Shown piece after piece: positions 25,270 to 35,780 of a stretch of DNA of 64,000 nt. How positions within the stretch are numbered: the first letter of the stretch is position 1; every line of letters begins with the position of its first letter. The notes under the pieces are model-generated. The model was not told where the DNA came from, ran no database searches, and saw only the letters and a program-made list of their open reading frames with translations. The DNA comes from Rhizobium sp. AQ_MP (GTDB taxonomy: Bacteria; Pseudomonadota; Alphaproteobacteria; Rhizobiales; Rhizobiaceae), in contig NZ_JACJVI010000003.1 of the NCBI RefSeq assembly GCF_014237835.1, forward strand, positions 372,001-436,000, in the 5' to 3' direction. Both the position numbers and the translations under genes were made by a program.

Positions 25270-26393
25270 CGAATGTGGAAACCCTTGAGCGCCTGGTGCA
25301 TGTGCCGCTGGGCGAGCGCTCCTATGACATCCTGATCGGACCGGGCCTGATGGCACGCGCCGGCGGTGAGATCTCGACCCGCATCAAGGGCCGCCGTGCC
25401 GCGATCGTCACCGACGAGAATGTCGGCGCGCGTTACCTCGACGGGCTGATGGACAGTCTGCAGACGGACGGCATCGAGGCTGTCTCGGTCACTTTGCCCG
25501 CTGGCGAAAAGACGAAGAGCTTCGACTATCTTACCAAGGTCTGCGACGTGCTGCTTGAGGCCCGCATCGAGCGCAACGATACGGTGATCGCGCTCGGCGG
25601 CGGCGTCATCGGCGATCTCACCGGCTTCGCCGCCGGCATCGTGCGGCGTGGCGTGCGCTTCGTGCAGATCCCGACCTCGCTGCTCTCGCAGGTCGACAGT
25701 TCCGTCGGCGGCAAGACCGGCATCAATGCCCGGCAGGGCAAGAACCTCGTCGGCATCTTCAACCAGCCGGATCTCGTGCTGGCCGATACCGACGTGCTCG
25801 ACACGCTGTCGGAGCGCGAATTCCGGGCCGGTTATGCGGAAGTCGCCAAGTATGGCCTGATCGACAAGCCAGACTTTTTCGAATGGCTGGAGACGAACTG
25901 GCGCGATGTGTTTGCGGGTGGTGCGGCCCGCATCGAGGCGATTGCCGTTTCCTGCCAGGCCAAGGCCGATGTGGTCGCGGCTGACGAGCGCGAAAACGGC
26001 CGCCGGGCGCTTCTCAATCTCGGCCACACCTTCGGCCATGCGCTGGAAGCCGCCACCCAGTATGACAGCAGCCGCCTGGTGCATGGCGAGGGGGTCTCGA
26101 TCGGCATGGTGCTTGCACATCGCTTCTCCGCGCGCATGAACCTGGCGAGCCCGGATCTTGCTGATCGTGTTAAGGCGCATCTGAAGGCCGTCGGTCTGCC
26201 GACCCGCATGGCGGAAATCCCCGGCGAGCTGCCGCCGACCGAAGTGCTGATGGATGCCATCGCCCAGGACAAGAAGGTGAAAAGCGGCAAGCTTACCTTC
26301 ATCCTCACCCGTGGTCTCGGCCAGTCCTTCGTGGCGGACGATGTGCCGGCATCCGAGGTGCAGCGCTTCATTGAGGAGATGCGGACATCATGA
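25266..26393 (+). CDS. aroB: 3-dehydroquinate synthase
   Basis: 375 residues, typical for AroB, an NAD- and Zn-dependent enzyme making dehydroquinate from DAHP. Motifs: LPAGEKTKSF, ALGGGVIGDLTGFAA, SQVDSSVGGKTGIN and the metal ligands in NLGHTFGHALE and HGEGVSIGM. Its start overlaps aroK and its stop overlaps the CNNM-type gene, both as ATGA, giving a tight three-gene operon. Confidence 0.97.
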   Translation: MTNVETLERLVHVPLGERSYDILIGPGLMARAGGEISTRIKGRRAAIVTDENVGARYLDGLMDSLQTDGIEAVSVTLPAGEKTKSFDYLTKVCDVLLEARIERNDTVIALGGGVIGDLTGFAAGIVRRGVRFVQIPTSLLSQVDSSVGGKTGINARQGKNLVGIFNQPDLVLADTDVLDTLSEREFRAGYAEVAKYGLIDKPDFFEWLETNWRDVFAGGAARIEAIAVSCQAKADVVAADERENGRRALLNLGHTFGHALEAATQYDSSRLVHGEGVSIGMVLAHRFSARMNLASPDLADRVKAHLKAVGLPTRMAEIPGELPPTEVLMDAIAQDKKVKSGKLTFILTRGLGQSFVADDVPASEVQRFIEEMRTS

Positions 26394-27694
26394 TCGAGCA
26401 AATCCTTGCCAGTCTTGCCGACTATTGGTTGACGCTGGTCGCCATTCTCGGCCTGATCTGCGCATCCGCCTTTTTTTCGGGTTCGGAAACGGCGCTCACC
26501 GCCACGTCGCGTGCCCGGATGCACACGCTTGAGGTCAATGGCGACGACCGCGCCGGCATCGTGAATACGCTGATCGAACGCCGGGACCGGCTGATCGGGG
26601 CGCTGCTGATCGGGAACAACCTCGTCAATATCCTGGCGTCCTCGCTCACCACGAGCCTGTTTCTCGGTCTGTTCGGCGATTCCGGCGTCGCGATCGCCAC
26701 GCTGTTGATGACCGTCCTGCTCGTCATATTCTCCGAAGTCCTGCCGAAGAGCTGGGCGATTTCCGCGCCGGAGCGCTTTGCTCTCGTTGTCGCGCCGTTG
26801 GTGCGTCCCTTCGTGGCCGTGGTCGGGCCGCTTTCAAGCCTTGTCAACTGGATCGTCCGCAAGTTGCTCAGCCTGTTCGGCGTATCCATTTCCGGCGAAG
26901 CGTCGATGCTTTCGGCGCATGAGGAGCTTCGCGGCGCCGTGGCGCTGCTGCATCGCGAAGGCGCGGTGATCAAGGCCGACCGCGACCGGCTGGGCGGCGT
27001 TCTTGATCTCGGCGAACTCGAAGTCTCCGACATCATGATCCACCGCACCGCGATGCGGGCGGTCAATGCCGATGAGCCGCCGGAAGTGGCGATCCGCAAC
27101 ATTCTGGAAAGCCCCTACACCCGCATGCCGGTCTGGCGTGGCGCGACCGACAACATCATCGGCGTGATCCATGCCAAGGACCTGATCCGGGCGCTTGCCG
27201 AGCCGAATGTCGAGCCGCAGGACATCGACATCGTCAAGATCGCCCAGAAGCCCTGGTTCGTGCCCGACACGACGAACCTCAAGGACCAGCTCAACGCCTT
27301 CCTGCGCCGCAAGACCCATTTCGCAGTCGTCGTCGATGAATATGGCGAAGTGCAGGGCGTCGTGACGCTCGAGGACATTCTCGAAGAAATCGTCGGCGAT
27401 ATTTCCGACGAGCACGATCTCGAGATCCAAGGTGTGCGCCAGGACAGCGACGGGTCGATCGTCGTTGATGGCGGGGTGCCGATCCGCGACCTCAATCGCG
27501 CCATGGACTGGCAGTTGCCGGACGAGGAGGCGACGACGATCGCGGGTCTCGTCATCCACGAGTCGAAGTCGATCCCCGAGGAGCGCCAGGCCTTCACCTT
27601 CTACGGCAAGCGCTTCATCGTCTTGAAGCGGGAGAAGAACCGGATCACGCGTCTGCGCATCCGGCCGATCGACGCGACCGAACCGGCGGAATGA
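26390..27694 (+). CDS. HlyC/CorC-family (CNNM/DUF21 plus CBS) membrane protein
   Basis: 434 residues. An N-terminal DUF21/CNNM membrane domain has three to four spans and SALTATSRARMHTLE-type features after the first span; two CBS domains follow (about 210-330), then a CorC_HlyC C-terminal domain ending near residue 425. Relatives take part in Mg/Co export or membrane integrity. Coupled to aroB by an ATGA overlap, an arrangement frequent in rhizobia. The substrate cannot be inferred. Confidence 0.9.
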   Translation: MIEQILASLADYWLTLVAILGLICASAFFSGSETALTATSRARMHTLEVNGDDRAGIVNTLIERRDRLIGALLIGNNLVNILASSLTTSLFLGLFGDSGVAIATLLMTVLLVIFSEVLPKSWAISAPERFALVVAPLVRPFVAVVGPLSSLVNWIVRKLLSLFGVSISGEASMLSAHEELRGAVALLHREGAVIKADRDRLGGVLDLGELEVSDIMIHRTAMRAVNADEPPEVAIRNILESPYTRMPVWRGATDNIIGVIHAKDLIRALAEPNVEPQDIDIVKIAQKPWFVPDTTNLKDQLNAFLRRKTHFAVVVDEYGEVQGVVTLEDILEEIVGDISDEHDLEIQGVRQDSDGSIVVDGGVPIRDLNRAMDWQLPDEEATTIAGLVIHESKSIPEERQAFTFYGKRFIVLKREKNRITRLRIRPIDATEPAE

Positions 27695-27706
27695 TAGGAT
27701 TCGCGC

Positions 27707-27988
27707 TTACCAGCGTGTGGGCTCGCCTGGAGCGGCGGGCTCTATGGCGAGCGCATGCAGGCCGGCGTCCAGCTCCGGCTTCAGCAAGTCGGTCACGGCC
27801 CGGTGCCGGGCCAGGCGCGTCATGCCTGCGAAGGCCGCGGCGACGATGCGAACACGCATATGTGTTTCGTCGGTGCCGGTGATATCAGGCTGGTGGCCGG
27901 CATGGTGATGGCTTTCGTCGATCACGACGAGCCGTTCGGGGCTGAAAGCCTCGGCCAGGCGGGTCTCGATCCGGCTCTTCACCGACAT
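27707..27988 (-). CDS. BolA-family protein
   Basis: 93 residues from the ATG at 27988, preceded by AGAGGCAGACA. Family features are the DESHHHAGH segment near residues 33-41 and the final-half AVTDLLKPEL...HALAIEP block. BolA proteins pair with monothiol glutaredoxins in iron-sulfur and iron homeostasis. It is convergent with the CNNM-type gene and divergent from the J-domain gene. No glutaredoxin gene lies alongside. Confidence 0.92.
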   Translation of the reverse strand: MSVKSRIETRLAEAFSPERLVVIDESHHHAGHQPDITGTDETHMRVRIVAAAFAGMTRLARHRAVTDLLKPELDAGLHALAIEPAAPGEPTRW

Positions 27989-28091
27989 TGTCTGCCTCTT
28001 TCTGCTGCTTCGCAAAAAAGCCCCACAAAGCGCGCAACAAACCGGTTTGTCAATTCTTGTCCGGCCCGTTTCCGCGCCCCATAATTACGGC

Positions 28092-28718
28092 ATGAAACTC
28101 GACTCGAAATACTTCGATCGGATCCGCACCCGGCGAAAGCGGGAGGCCGAGCCCGAGCAATCCAAGCCCGTGTGTCAGTGGGACGGCTGCGACAAGCCGG
28201 GGGTCCATCGCGCGCCGGTGGGTCGGCATGCGGAGGGCCAGTTCTTCCTGTTCTGCTTCGAGCATGTCAAGGAGTACAACAAGGGCTACAATTACTTCTC
28301 AGGCCTTTCCGACACCGAGATCGCCCGCTACCAGAAGGAGGCGATCACCGGCCATCGGCCGACCTGGACGGTCGGCGTGAACAAGGCTGCCAAGGCGAGC
28401 CCCTTGCATTCGACCATGCGTTCCGGCTCGGCTGCGTCACAGGCACGCATCAAGGACCCCTTCGGCTTCGTTCAGCAGGGGCGCGGAGGTGCGTCGCGCT
28501 ACCAGCCGGCGGAACGAAAGCTGAAGACGCTCGAAGCAAAAGCCCTGGATACGCTTGGCCTTACCGTCAGTTCGACGGCGGCCGAGATCAAGACGCGCTA
28601 CAAGGAGCTTGTAAAAAAACACCATCCGGATGCAAATGGCGGAGACCGGGGTTCCGAAGAGCGTTTTCGCGCTGTCATTGACGCCTATACATTGTTAAAG
28701 CAGGCCGGTTTCTGTTAA
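28092..28718 (+). CDS. J-domain (DnaJ-like) protein
   Basis: 208 residues from ATG 28092. The C-terminal about 65 residues form a J domain with HPD in KHHPDANGG. Residues 20-75 have a conserved [13 protein letters not shown] block with cysteines and histidines. Full DnaJ zinc and substrate domains are missing, so it is probably a specialised DnaK co-chaperone. This gene commonly precedes cobS in rhizobia; the gap here is 59 bases. The role of that linkage is unknown. Confidence 0.87.
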   Translation: MKLDSKYFDRIRTRRKREAEPEQSKPVCQWDGCDKPGVHRAPVGRHAEGQFFLFCFEHVKEYNKGYNYFSGLSDTEIARYQKEAITGHRPTWTVGVNKAAKASPLHSTMRSGSAASQARIKDPFGFVQQGRGGASRYQPAERKLKTLEAKALDTLGLTVSSTAAEIKTRYKELVKKHHPDANGGDRGSEERFRAVIDAYTLLKQAGFC

Positions 28719-28777
28719 TCCGAACACACAAGCAGCGACAAAGACGGCCGGACGGCACCGCCTGGCAGGGAGACATG

Positions 28778-29770
28778 ATGAGCAAAATTGAACTGGATAT
28801 CGCCAACCTGCCCGACACCACCGTATCGGTCCGCGAGGTCTTCGGCATCGACACGGACATCCGCGTTCCGGCCTATTCCAAGGGCGATGCCTATGTCCCG
28901 GATCTCGACCCGGATTATCTGTTCGACCGTGAAACCACGCTCGCCATTCTCGCCGGCTTTGCCCATAACCGCCGCGTCATGGTTTCCGGCTTCCACGGAA
29001 CCGGCAAGTCGACCCATATCGAGCAGGTCGCTGCCCGCCTCAACTGGCCCTGCGTGCGCGTCAACCTCGACAGCCATGTCAGCCGTATCGACCTCGTCGG
29101 CAAGGACGCGATCGTTCTGAAGGACGGCAAGCAGATCACCGAGTTCAAGGACGGCATCCTGCCCTGGGCCTATCAGCACAATGTCGCGCTCGTCTTCGAT
29201 GAATACGATGCCGGCCGTCCGGACGTGATGTTCGTCATCCAGCGCGTGCTGGAAAGCTCGGGCCGCTTGACGCTGCTCGACCAGAGCCGCGTCATCCGTC
29301 CTCACCCTGCCTTCCGCCTGTTTGCCACCGCCAACACGGTTGGCCTCGGCGACACCACCGGCCTCTATCACGGCACGCAGCAGATCAACCAGGCGCAGAT
29401 GGACCGCTGGTCGATCGTCACCACGCTGAACTACCTGCCGCATGACAAGGAAGTCGACATCGTTTCGGCCAAGGTCAAGAGCTTCGGTTCGACCGCCGAG
29501 GGTCGCGACACCGTTTCGCGCATGGTCCGCCTTGCCGACCTCACGCGTGCGGCCTTCGTCAACGGCGATCTGTCGACCGTCATGAGCCCGCGTACCGTCA
29601 TCACCTGGGCCGAAAATGCCGAGATCTTCGGCGATGTTGCCTTCGCCTTCCGCGTCACCTTCCTCAACAAGTGTGACGAACTCGAGCGCACCCTGGTGGC
29701 CGAGCAGTATCAGCGCGCCTTCGGCGTGGAACTGAAGGAAAGTGCGGCCAATATCGTACTCGGCGCATAA
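28778..29770 (+). CDS. cobS: Cobaltochelatase subunit CobS (aerobic B12 pathway)
   Basis: 330 residues, the usual length. AAA+ ATPase with Walker [12 protein letters not shown] near 70, Walker [10 protein letters not shown] near 140 and a sensor-1 asparagine in ATANT. CobS, CobT and CobN insert cobalt into hydrogenobyrinic acid a,c-diamide. Two adjacent ATGs occur (28775, 28778); GGGAG lies just before them. cobT follows 12 bases later, while cobN is not in the window. Confidence 0.95.
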   Translation: MSKIELDIANLPDTTVSVREVFGIDTDIRVPAYSKGDAYVPDLDPDYLFDRETTLAILAGFAHNRRVMVSGFHGTGKSTHIEQVAARLNWPCVRVNLDSHVSRIDLVGKDAIVLKDGKQITEFKDGILPWAYQHNVALVFDEYDAGRPDVMFVIQRVLESSGRLTLLDQSRVIRPHPAFRLFATANTVGLGDTTGLYHGTQQINQAQMDRWSIVTTLNYLPHDKEVDIVSAKVKSFGSTAEGRDTVSRMVRLADLTRAAFVNGDLSTVMSPRTVITWAENAEIFGDVAFAFRVTFLNKCDELERTLVAEQYQRAFGVELKESAANIVLGA

Positions 29771-29782
29771 GGACCGACAAGC

Positions 29783-31678
29783 ATGGCAGGGCGCGGCGAC
29801 AATTCGAAGGCGAGAGCCGGCGGTGGCGTAGACACGGAGCCGATGCGCCGTGCCATTACGGGCTGCGTGCGCTCGATTGCGGGCGATCCGCAGGTCGAGG
29901 TCGCCTTTGCCAATGAACGCCCCGGTCTTGCCGGCGAGCGGATCCGCCTGCCGGAGATCTCCAAGCGTCCGACCGCCCACGAACTCGCGGTGACCCGCGG
30001 GCTCGGGGACTCGATGGCGCTTCGTCTCGCCTGCCACGACCAGAAGATCCATGCCGCCATGGCGCCGCAAGGCGCCGATGCGCGTGCCATCTTCGATGCC
30101 GTCGAGCAGGCGCGCGTCGAGTCCCTCGGCTCGCTGCGCATGCCGGGTGTCGCCTCCAACATCCAATCGATGAATACCGAGAAATATGCGAAAGCGAATT
30201 TCTCGACGATCAGCCGTCAGGAAGATGCGCCGATCGGCGAAGCCGTTGCCATGCTGGTGCGCGAAAAGCTCACCGGCCAGAAGGCGCCGGAGACCGCCGG
30301 CAAGGTGCTCGACCTCTGGCGCCCGTTTATTGAGGACAAGGCCGGCACCGACCTCGACAACCTGTCCAACGTCATCGAAGACCAGCAGGCCTTCTCCCGG
30401 GTGATCCGCCACATGCTGTCGGCCATGGAGATGGCCGAGGACATGGGCGACGACCAGGAGCAGAGCGAGGACGAGCAGTCGACCGACGAGGAGCAGCCGC
30501 GCAGCGGCGAGCAGGACCAGGAGACCTCCGAAGAAGAGGCCGGCCAGGATTCTGCGCCCGCCGAGGAAAGCGAAGCCTCGCAGGAACAGCTCGACGATGG
30601 CGAGATGGACGGTGCCGAAATCTCCGAAGAGGAGATGTCGGACGAGGGCGACGACGACAGCGAGACGCCCGGTGAAATGCGCCGTCCGGCAACGCCTTTT
30701 GACGATTTCAACGAGAAGGTCGACTATAAGATCTTCACCGAGGAATTCGACGAGGAAATCACTGCGGAAGAACTCTGCGACGAGGCCGAGCTCGACCGGT
30801 TGCGCGCCTTCCTCGACAAGCAGCTCGCCCATCTGCAGGGCGCTGTCGGCCGGCTTGCAAACCGCCTGCAGCGCCGCCTGATGGCGCAGCAGAACCGCTC
30901 CTGGGAATTCGATCTGGAAGAGGGTTACCTCGATCCGGCGCGTCTTACCCGCCTGATCATCGACCCGATGCAGCCGCTCTCCTTCAAGAAGGAGAAGGAC
31001 ACGAAGTTCCGCGATACGGTGGTGACGCTGGTCATCGACAATTCCGGCTCGATGCGGGGTCGCCCGATCACGGTCGCCGCCTCCTGCGCCGACATTCTCG
31101 CCCGTACGCTGGAACGCTGCGGCGTCAAGGTCGAGATCCTCGGCTTCACGACCAAGGCCTGGAAGGGCGGGCAGTCGCGCGAGAAGTGGCTGGCAGGCGG
31201 GAAGCCGCCGGCACCCGGCCGCCTCAACGATCTGCGCCACATCATCTACAAGTCTGCCGATGCGCCGTGGCGCCGGGCGCGCCGCAATCTCGGCCTGATG
31301 ATGCGCGAGGGGCTGCTCAAGGAGAACATCGACGGCGAGGCGCTAATGTGGGCGCATAACCGCCTGATCGGCCGCCGCGAGCAGCGCAAGATCCTGATGA
31401 TGATCTCGGACGGTGCGCCGGTCGACGATTCGACGCTGTCGGTCAATCCTGGCAACTATCTCGAGCGGCATCTGCGTGCCGTCATCGAGCAGATCGAGAC
31501 GCGCTCGCCCGTCGAACTTCTGGCCATTGGCATCGGTCACGACGTTACCCGCTATTATCGCCGTGCCGTCACCATCGTCGATGCCGACGAACTGGCGGGC
31601 GCCATGACCGAGCAGCTTGCCTCGCTGTTCGAGGAACAGCCCTCCGGCGGCTCGGGTCGGGCTCGCCTGCGTGCCTGA
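29783..31678 (+). CDS. cobT: Cobaltochelatase subunit CobT
   Basis: 631 residues. An N-terminal domain of about 210 residues leads to a long acidic Glu/Asp/Gln/Ser-rich linker (about 215-300) and a C-terminal von Willebrand A domain with the MIDAS motif DNSGS ([12 protein letters not shown] near 416). CobT works with CobS as the AAA+/VWA chaperone half of the cobaltochelatase. A frame of 841 residues on the opposite strand across cobS-cobT is a mirror of codon bias. The phytase-like gene starts inside its last codons. Confidence 0.95.
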   Translation: MAGRGDNSKARAGGGVDTEPMRRAITGCVRSIAGDPQVEVAFANERPGLAGERIRLPEISKRPTAHELAVTRGLGDSMALRLACHDQKIHAAMAPQGADARAIFDAVEQARVESLGSLRMPGVASNIQSMNTEKYAKANFSTISRQEDAPIGEAVAMLVREKLTGQKAPETAGKVLDLWRPFIEDKAGTDLDNLSNVIEDQQAFSRVIRHMLSAMEMAEDMGDDQEQSEDEQSTDEEQPRSGEQDQETSEEEAGQDSAPAEESEASQEQLDDGEMDGAEISEEEMSDEGDDDSETPGEMRRPATPFDDFNEKVDYKIFTEEFDEEITAEELCDEAELDRLRAFLDKQLAHLQGAVGRLANRLQRRLMAQQNRSWEFDLEEGYLDPARLTRLIIDPMQPLSFKKEKDTKFRDTVVTLVIDNSGSMRGRPITVAASCADILARTLERCGVKVEILGFTTKAWKGGQSREKWLAGGKPPAPGRLNDLRHIIYKSADAPWRRARRNLGLMMREGLLKENIDGEALMWAHNRLIGRREQRKILMMISDGAPVDDSTLSVNPGNYLERHLRAVIEQIETRSPVELLAIGIGHDVTRYYRRAVTIVDADELAGAMTEQLASLFEEQPSGGSGRARLRA

Positions 31679-32702
31679 GCGCTCGATCTATCGTCGCCGC
31701 CTTGGCCTAAGCTGCGCATTCGCCGGCTTGCTGGTTCTTTCGTCCTGCGCGCCCACGACCATCCCGCCCGGACAGACGCTGTCCATTCCGGTTGAAAGCC
31801 ATGTGATTGCGGAGCTTGGCGGTGACCCGACGCTGGCACCGGGCCTCACTTTCCTCGGCGGTATCGAGCTCTCTTCATCCGAGCCGCTGTTCGGGGCCTT
31901 CTCCTCGATCCGTTTCCTCGATGGCCAGCGCTTCATCGGCGTGTTCGATACGGGCTACTGGATCGAGGGGCGGATTTCGCGCGACGCCGAGGGGCGGCTT
32001 GCTGGTGTCGATGCCGTCAAACTTGCGCCGCTGCTTAACGCATCCGGGCAAGAGAGCCCGAGCAAATTCTTCGTTGATGCCGAAAGCCTTGCGATCGATG
32101 GCGACAGCGCCTTTGTCGGCTTCGAACAAATCCATCGGGTGGTGATTTATTCGCCCCTCAGCGACCTCGGCAAGGCGGTGCCGTCGCAACCGCTCGCCTT
32201 TCCCTTCGATCTCGATGTGCTGCGCAGCAATGGCGGTTTCGAGTCGCTGGTGGTCGCACCCGCCGACAGCCCGCTCCAAGGGGCGCTTGTGGCGATTGCA
32301 GAGAAGAGCTTCGACGAGAACGGCAATATCTATGCGGCAATCGTCGGTGGGCCGCTGGCGGGTGCCTTCAGCGTGCGTCCGCGCGACGACTTCGACATCA
32401 CCGATGCAACCGTCCTGCCAGGCGGTGATCTTTTGCTGCTTGAGCGGCGATTTACGATCGCCAGGGGTGTCGGCATGCGGTTGCGCCGCATCGACGGAGC
32501 AAGTCTCAAGCCGGGGGCGGTGGTCGACGGCGATGTTCTGTTCGAGGCCAATTACCGATCCCAGATCGACAATATGGAAGGCATCGACGCCATCCCCGAG
32601 CCCGACGGCTCCGTCCGGCTGATCGTCGTCTCCGACGACAATCACTCGATCCTGCAGCGGACGCTGATGCTGGAATTCCGGCTGGCGGGGCCACCCGCCT
32701 GA
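31671..32702 (+). CDS. Esterase-like phytase-family lipoprotein
   Basis: 343 residues from a GTG at 31671 that overlaps the last 8 bases of cobT. The signal peptide ends with a lipobox (LVLSSCAP), so it is probably membrane-anchored on the periplasmic side. The rest fits the esterase-like activity of phytase family: [43 protein letters not shown], and [12 protein letters not shown] near the end, a probable beta-propeller. Substrate unknown. Translation is probably coupled to cobT, though a functional link to B12 is not evident. Confidence 0.85.
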   Translation: MPERSIYRRRLGLSCAFAGLLVLSSCAPTTIPPGQTLSIPVESHVIAELGGDPTLAPGLTFLGGIELSSSEPLFGAFSSIRFLDGQRFIGVFDTGYWIEGRISRDAEGRLAGVDAVKLAPLLNASGQESPSKFFVDAESLAIDGDSAFVGFEQIHRVVIYSPLSDLGKAVPSQPLAFPFDLDVLRSNGGFESLVVAPADSPLQGALVAIAEKSFDENGNIYAAIVGGPLAGAFSVRPRDDFDITDATVLPGGDLLLLERRFTIARGVGMRLRRIDGASLKPGAVVDGDVLFEANYRSQIDNMEGIDAIPEPDGSVRLIVVSDDNHSILQRTLMLEFRLAGPPA

Positions 32703-32726
32703 CACGCTGCTTGATAGAAAGCGAAA

Positions 32727-32748
32727 CAGCCCCGGTTTCCCGAGGCTG
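32727..32748. terminator. Stem-loop between convergent genes, possible terminator
   Basis: CAGCC / GGCTG with CGG / CCC continuing across one mismatch, in the 72-base gap between the phytase-like and YhhQ-type genes. No T run, so confidence is low. Confidence 0.3.
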
Positions 32749-32774
32749 CTCCTGGTCGTTCGGATGTTGATCTC

Positions 32775-33413
32775 TCAGGCCGGTCGAGAAGTCGCCGGCA
32801 TGGGGCGCACCACGCTCATCAGCGCTCCATAGGGCAGAAGCATGATGACGCCGATCAGCATCTTGACGCTGAAGTCGGCGATCGCCCAGGAGATCCAGCG
32901 GGGTGCTTCGGTCGTCATGACGCCGAGGATCGGGGCGGCGGCGATTGCGAAGTCGTCGTTGGGGCCGATGAAGCCGAAGGCGGGAGCGAAGCACAGCGAG
33001 AAGAAGATCGCCGTATCGAGCGCCGAACCCAGCAACGAACCGATCAGCGGCGCCTTCCACCAGGTCTGCTGGCGCAGGCGGTTGAACACGGAGATGTCAA
33101 GCAGCTGTCCGACCAGGAAGGCCGTACCCGAGGCAACAGCGATGCGCGGGGTGGCGAGCAGGATCGACAGGAGAACGCCGGCGATGAAGCCCACCAGGAC
33201 CACGCGACGGGCCGCCTGCGGACCAAACTGTCTGTTGGTCAGGTCGGTGACAAGGAAGGCGATGGGGTAGGTGAAGGCGCCGAAGGTCAGGAGGTCGGCG
33301 AGATTGATGCCTGCCAGCATGCCGTTGACGGGAAACTGGACGAGGAAGTTCGAGGCGACCACGACGGTCGTCATCAGCAGGCTGTAGATAAGGAAATAGC
33401 GCTTGTTCAGCAT
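32775..33413 (-). CDS. YhhQ/VUT-family transporter, probable queuosine precursor transporter
   Basis: 212 residues with six likely membrane spans. The ATG at 33413 follows AGGATAAAAAA. VUT-family marks include TFGAFTYPIAFLVTDLTNRQFG near residue 50 and IGSLLGSALDTAIFFSL near 117. Family members import preQ0/preQ1-type precursors for tRNA queuosine. No preQ1 riboswitch was recognised upstream, but the 156-base gap to rpmB is mostly occupied by the rpmB terminator. Confidence 0.88.
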   Translation of the reverse strand: MLNKRYFLIYSLLMTTVVVASNFLVQFPVNGMLAGINLADLLTFGAFTYPIAFLVTDLTNRQFGPQAARRVVLVGFIAGVLLSILLATPRIAVASGTAFLVGQLLDISVFNRLRQQTWWKAPLIGSLLGSALDTAIFFSLCFAPAFGFIGPNDDFAIAAAPILGVMTTEAPRWISWAIADFSVKMLIGVIMLLPYGALMSVVRPMPATSRPA

Positions 33414-33511
33414 TTTTTTATCCTGGGTGATGCCACCAGTTTGAGGGACGATACTATACTGTAGGGGCATGCGCATGACAGGCATGGGCGCCGTCGTGCT
33501 TACCTCAAACG

Positions 33512-33544
33512 AAAAGGCTTGCCCGGATATCCGGCCAAGCCTTT
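33512..33544 (-). terminator. Rho-independent terminator of rpmB
   Basis: Arms AAAGGCTTG and CAAGCCTTT (33513-33521 and 33536-33544) enclose the palindrome CCGGATATCCGG; on the minus strand a T run follows. It begins 26 bases after the rpmB stop. Confidence 0.85.
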
Positions 33545-33569
33545 CGAATGTCTGATCGGCTGCGCGTGA

Positions 33570-33854
33570 TCAGGCAGCGGTCTTCTTGACGATCTGGCGG
33601 CGCAGCAGACGTGCGCGCATGCTCAGTTCGTTTTCGGAAGCCTTCAGAAGGAAGGCGTCGAGACCACCGCGATGCTCGACGGAGCGCAGGGCTGCAGCCG
33701 AGACGCGCAGGCGGAAACGCTGGTTCAGCGCATCCGAGATCAGCGTGACGTCGCAGAGGTTCGGCAGGAACCGGCGCTTGGTCTTGTTGTTCGCGTGGCT
33801 GACGTTGTTGCCCGTCTGGACGCCCTTGCCGGTCAATTCGCAACTGCGGGACAT
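33570..33854 (-). CDS. rpmB: 50S ribosomal protein L28
   Basis: 94 residues with [20 protein letters not shown] at the N-terminus and [11 protein letters not shown], the L28 signature. The alphaproteobacterial C-terminal extension is present (length 94 against 78 in E. coli). It is on its own here (no rpmG beside it), with its own terminator. Confidence 0.98.
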   Translation of the reverse strand: MSRSCELTGKGVQTGNNVSHANNKTKRRFLPNLCDVTLISDALNQRFRLRVSAAALRSVEHRGGLDAFLLKASENELSMRARLLRRQIVKKTAA

Positions 33855-34095
33855 GGTACACCTATTGTTTTTCTAGGCCATCGCATCGCTCCCGGCCAAA
33901 TGCCGGCGAGGCAATCCAACAGCGTCTGATTGGAAAGTTGCGGTTCTATAGTCAGTGAGAACCGGCGCGTCAAGCCAAACCTTGGAAATTCCGGAGGGTC
34001 CGTGGGCTCCAGGATATTTTCTTGCCACAGTCCATCGCGATTATGCATCGTCGACTGTGCCAGATTTTGGGCACCAACATTCAGGAGACGGCGTC

Positions 34096-34857
34096 TTGCG
34101 TTCAACAGGCCTTGCCCTTGCCTTCGTCGCCCTCATGCCCATGGCCGTCGGGGCCACCGATTACCGATATGACACAAGCTATAGCGTTGCCCTCGGTATT
34201 CTGCCGATCGCCAGGATGACCTTCCAGACGGAAGTGGCGGCCGATCGTTACGCCATTTCAGGCCAGTTCCATTCCTCTGGCCTCGTTGACATCGTGCGCG
34301 AGGTTGCGGCCCAGAGCACTGTCACAGGCAATTTCGCCGGTGGTCGCATGCAGCCCCTGCGTTATGTGCTGGACTACAAGAGCGGCAAGCGGCAGCACAC
34401 CTACGAGGTACTTTTCACACGCGGCAATGTGGTGGAAACCAGGGTCACGCCTGAGCGACCCAAGCCGGACACCTGGGTTCCGGTCCAACCGGACGATCTG
34501 AAATCCGTGCTCGACCCGATTGGCGCGCTTCTCATCCCGGGTGATGCCGATGTCTGTGGCCAGACCTTGCCCGTCTATGACGGTGAAAGCCGCATGGATC
34601 TCGTGCTCTCTCCCAACCGGTCGGAAAGCTTCTCCGCCGGCAGCGCGCGGGGCGAAGCCATCGTCTGCTCGGTGCGCTACGTGCCGAAGTCCGGTTACCG
34701 AAAGGGTCGCAAGGACATCGAATATCTGAAGTCGGTGACCGGCATGGAGATCTGGTTTGCCAAGACTGCGACGCTGAAGCTATATGCTCCTGTCTATGCG
34801 AAGATCCCGACGCGTTACGGGACGGTGCATGTGACCGCAGAAAAGTTCGACGGCTAG
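34096..34857 (+). CDS. DUF3108-domain exported protein
   Basis: 253 residues from a TTG at 34096, chosen because AGGAGA lies 7 bases before it and the product then begins directly with a signal peptide (MRSTGLALAFVALMPMAVGA). The remaining protein is a mainly-beta DUF3108 domain (YDTSYSVALGILPIARMTFQ, ending HVTAEKFDG), of periplasmic or envelope location and unknown function. An ATG at 33955 would add 47 residues that do not look like coding sequence. Confidence 0.82.
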   Translation: MRSTGLALAFVALMPMAVGATDYRYDTSYSVALGILPIARMTFQTEVAADRYAISGQFHSSGLVDIVREVAAQSTVTGNFAGGRMQPLRYVLDYKSGKRQHTYEVLFTRGNVVETRVTPERPKPDTWVPVQPDDLKSVLDPIGALLIPGDADVCGQTLPVYDGESRMDLVLSPNRSESFSAGSARGEAIVCSVRYVPKSGYRKGRKDIEYLKSVTGMEIWFAKTATLKLYAPVYAKIPTRYGTVHVTAEKFDG

Positions 34858-34890
34858 CACCAGCGGGCGAGCCCCGCTTCAGGGGATTTC

Positions 34891-35769
34891 ATGAAGACCA
34901 AGGCAACGCTGATCGGGTTCACCGCGATCCTGATGTGGTCCTTCCTCGCGTTGATGACGGCGGCCTCCGGCACCATGCCGCCCTTCCAGCTCTCTGCCAT
35001 TACATTCGCGATCGGCAGTCTCCCCGGCATCCTGCTGTTCATCGCCCGCCCCGCGCGGCTGAGGGAGTTGCGCCAGCCGCCGAAGGTCTGGCTCGCCGGT
35101 GTCGGCGGGCTCTTCGGCTATCACTTCCTCTACTTCACAGCCCTTCGAAATGCGCCAGCCGTCGAGGCCGGGCTGATTGCCTATCTCTGGCCGCTTCTCA
35201 TCGTGGTCGGTTCGGCTCTCCTCCCGGGCGAGAAGCTCGGCTGGCATCATATCGTCGGCGCAGTCTGCGGCCTTGCCGGAACCGCGCTGATCGTCGGCAA
35301 GAACGGCTTCGCCTTCGATCCGGCCTATAGTCTCGGCTATTTCACCGCCTTCCTCTGCGCCTTTACCTGGGCTGCCTATTCGCTCATCAGCCGCAAGTTC
35401 GAGAAGGTTTCGACCGATGTGGTCACCGGCTTCTGCCTCGCCACCTCGATCCTCTCGCTCGTCTGCCACCTGGCGCTCGAGACCACCGTGTGGCCGGAGA
35501 ATACATCCCAGTGGGCGGCCGTGGTCGGGCTCGGTCTGCTGCCGGTCGGGCTTGCGTTCTACGTCTGGGACTATGGCGTGAAGAACGGCGATATCCAGAT
35601 TCTCGGTGCCTCCAGCTATGCCGCGCCGCTCTTGTCGACGCTGATTTTGATCATTTTTGGCTTTGGCGACCTTAGCGTCAGAATTGGCCTTTCATGTTTG
35701 CTGATCACCGGTGGCGCGGTGCTCGCTGCGCGGGATATGGTCTTCCGTAACAAGGATCGGACGGGCTGA
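34891..35769 (+). CDS. EamA/DMT-family transporter, YddG-type exporter
   Basis: 292 residues, ten predicted spans in two EamA repeats. The pattern matches aromatic amino acid exporter YddG and relatives: GFTAILMWSFLALMTAASG at the N-terminus, FYVWDYGVKNGDIQILGASS near residue 227 and GGAVLAARD near the end. Substrate specificity cannot be fixed from sequence. Followed 11 bases later by the YhhN-type gene. Confidence 0.85.
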   Translation: MKTKATLIGFTAILMWSFLALMTAASGTMPPFQLSAITFAIGSLPGILLFIARPARLRELRQPPKVWLAGVGGLFGYHFLYFTALRNAPAVEAGLIAYLWPLLIVVGSALLPGEKLGWHHIVGAVCGLAGTALIVGKNGFAFDPAYSLGYFTAFLCAFTWAAYSLISRKFEKVSTDVVTGFCLATSILSLVCHLALETTVWPENTSQWAAVVGLGLLPVGLAFYVWDYGVKNGDIQILGASSYAAPLLSTLILIIFGFGDLSVRIGLSCLLITGGAVLAARDMVFRNKDRTG

Positions 35770-35780
35770 CAGGGGATTGA

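Noticed and set aside
28715-31240. 841-codon frame on the minus strand across cobS-cobT
   Set aside because: cobS and cobT are clear on the other strand; the long frame has low-complexity composition and no domain.
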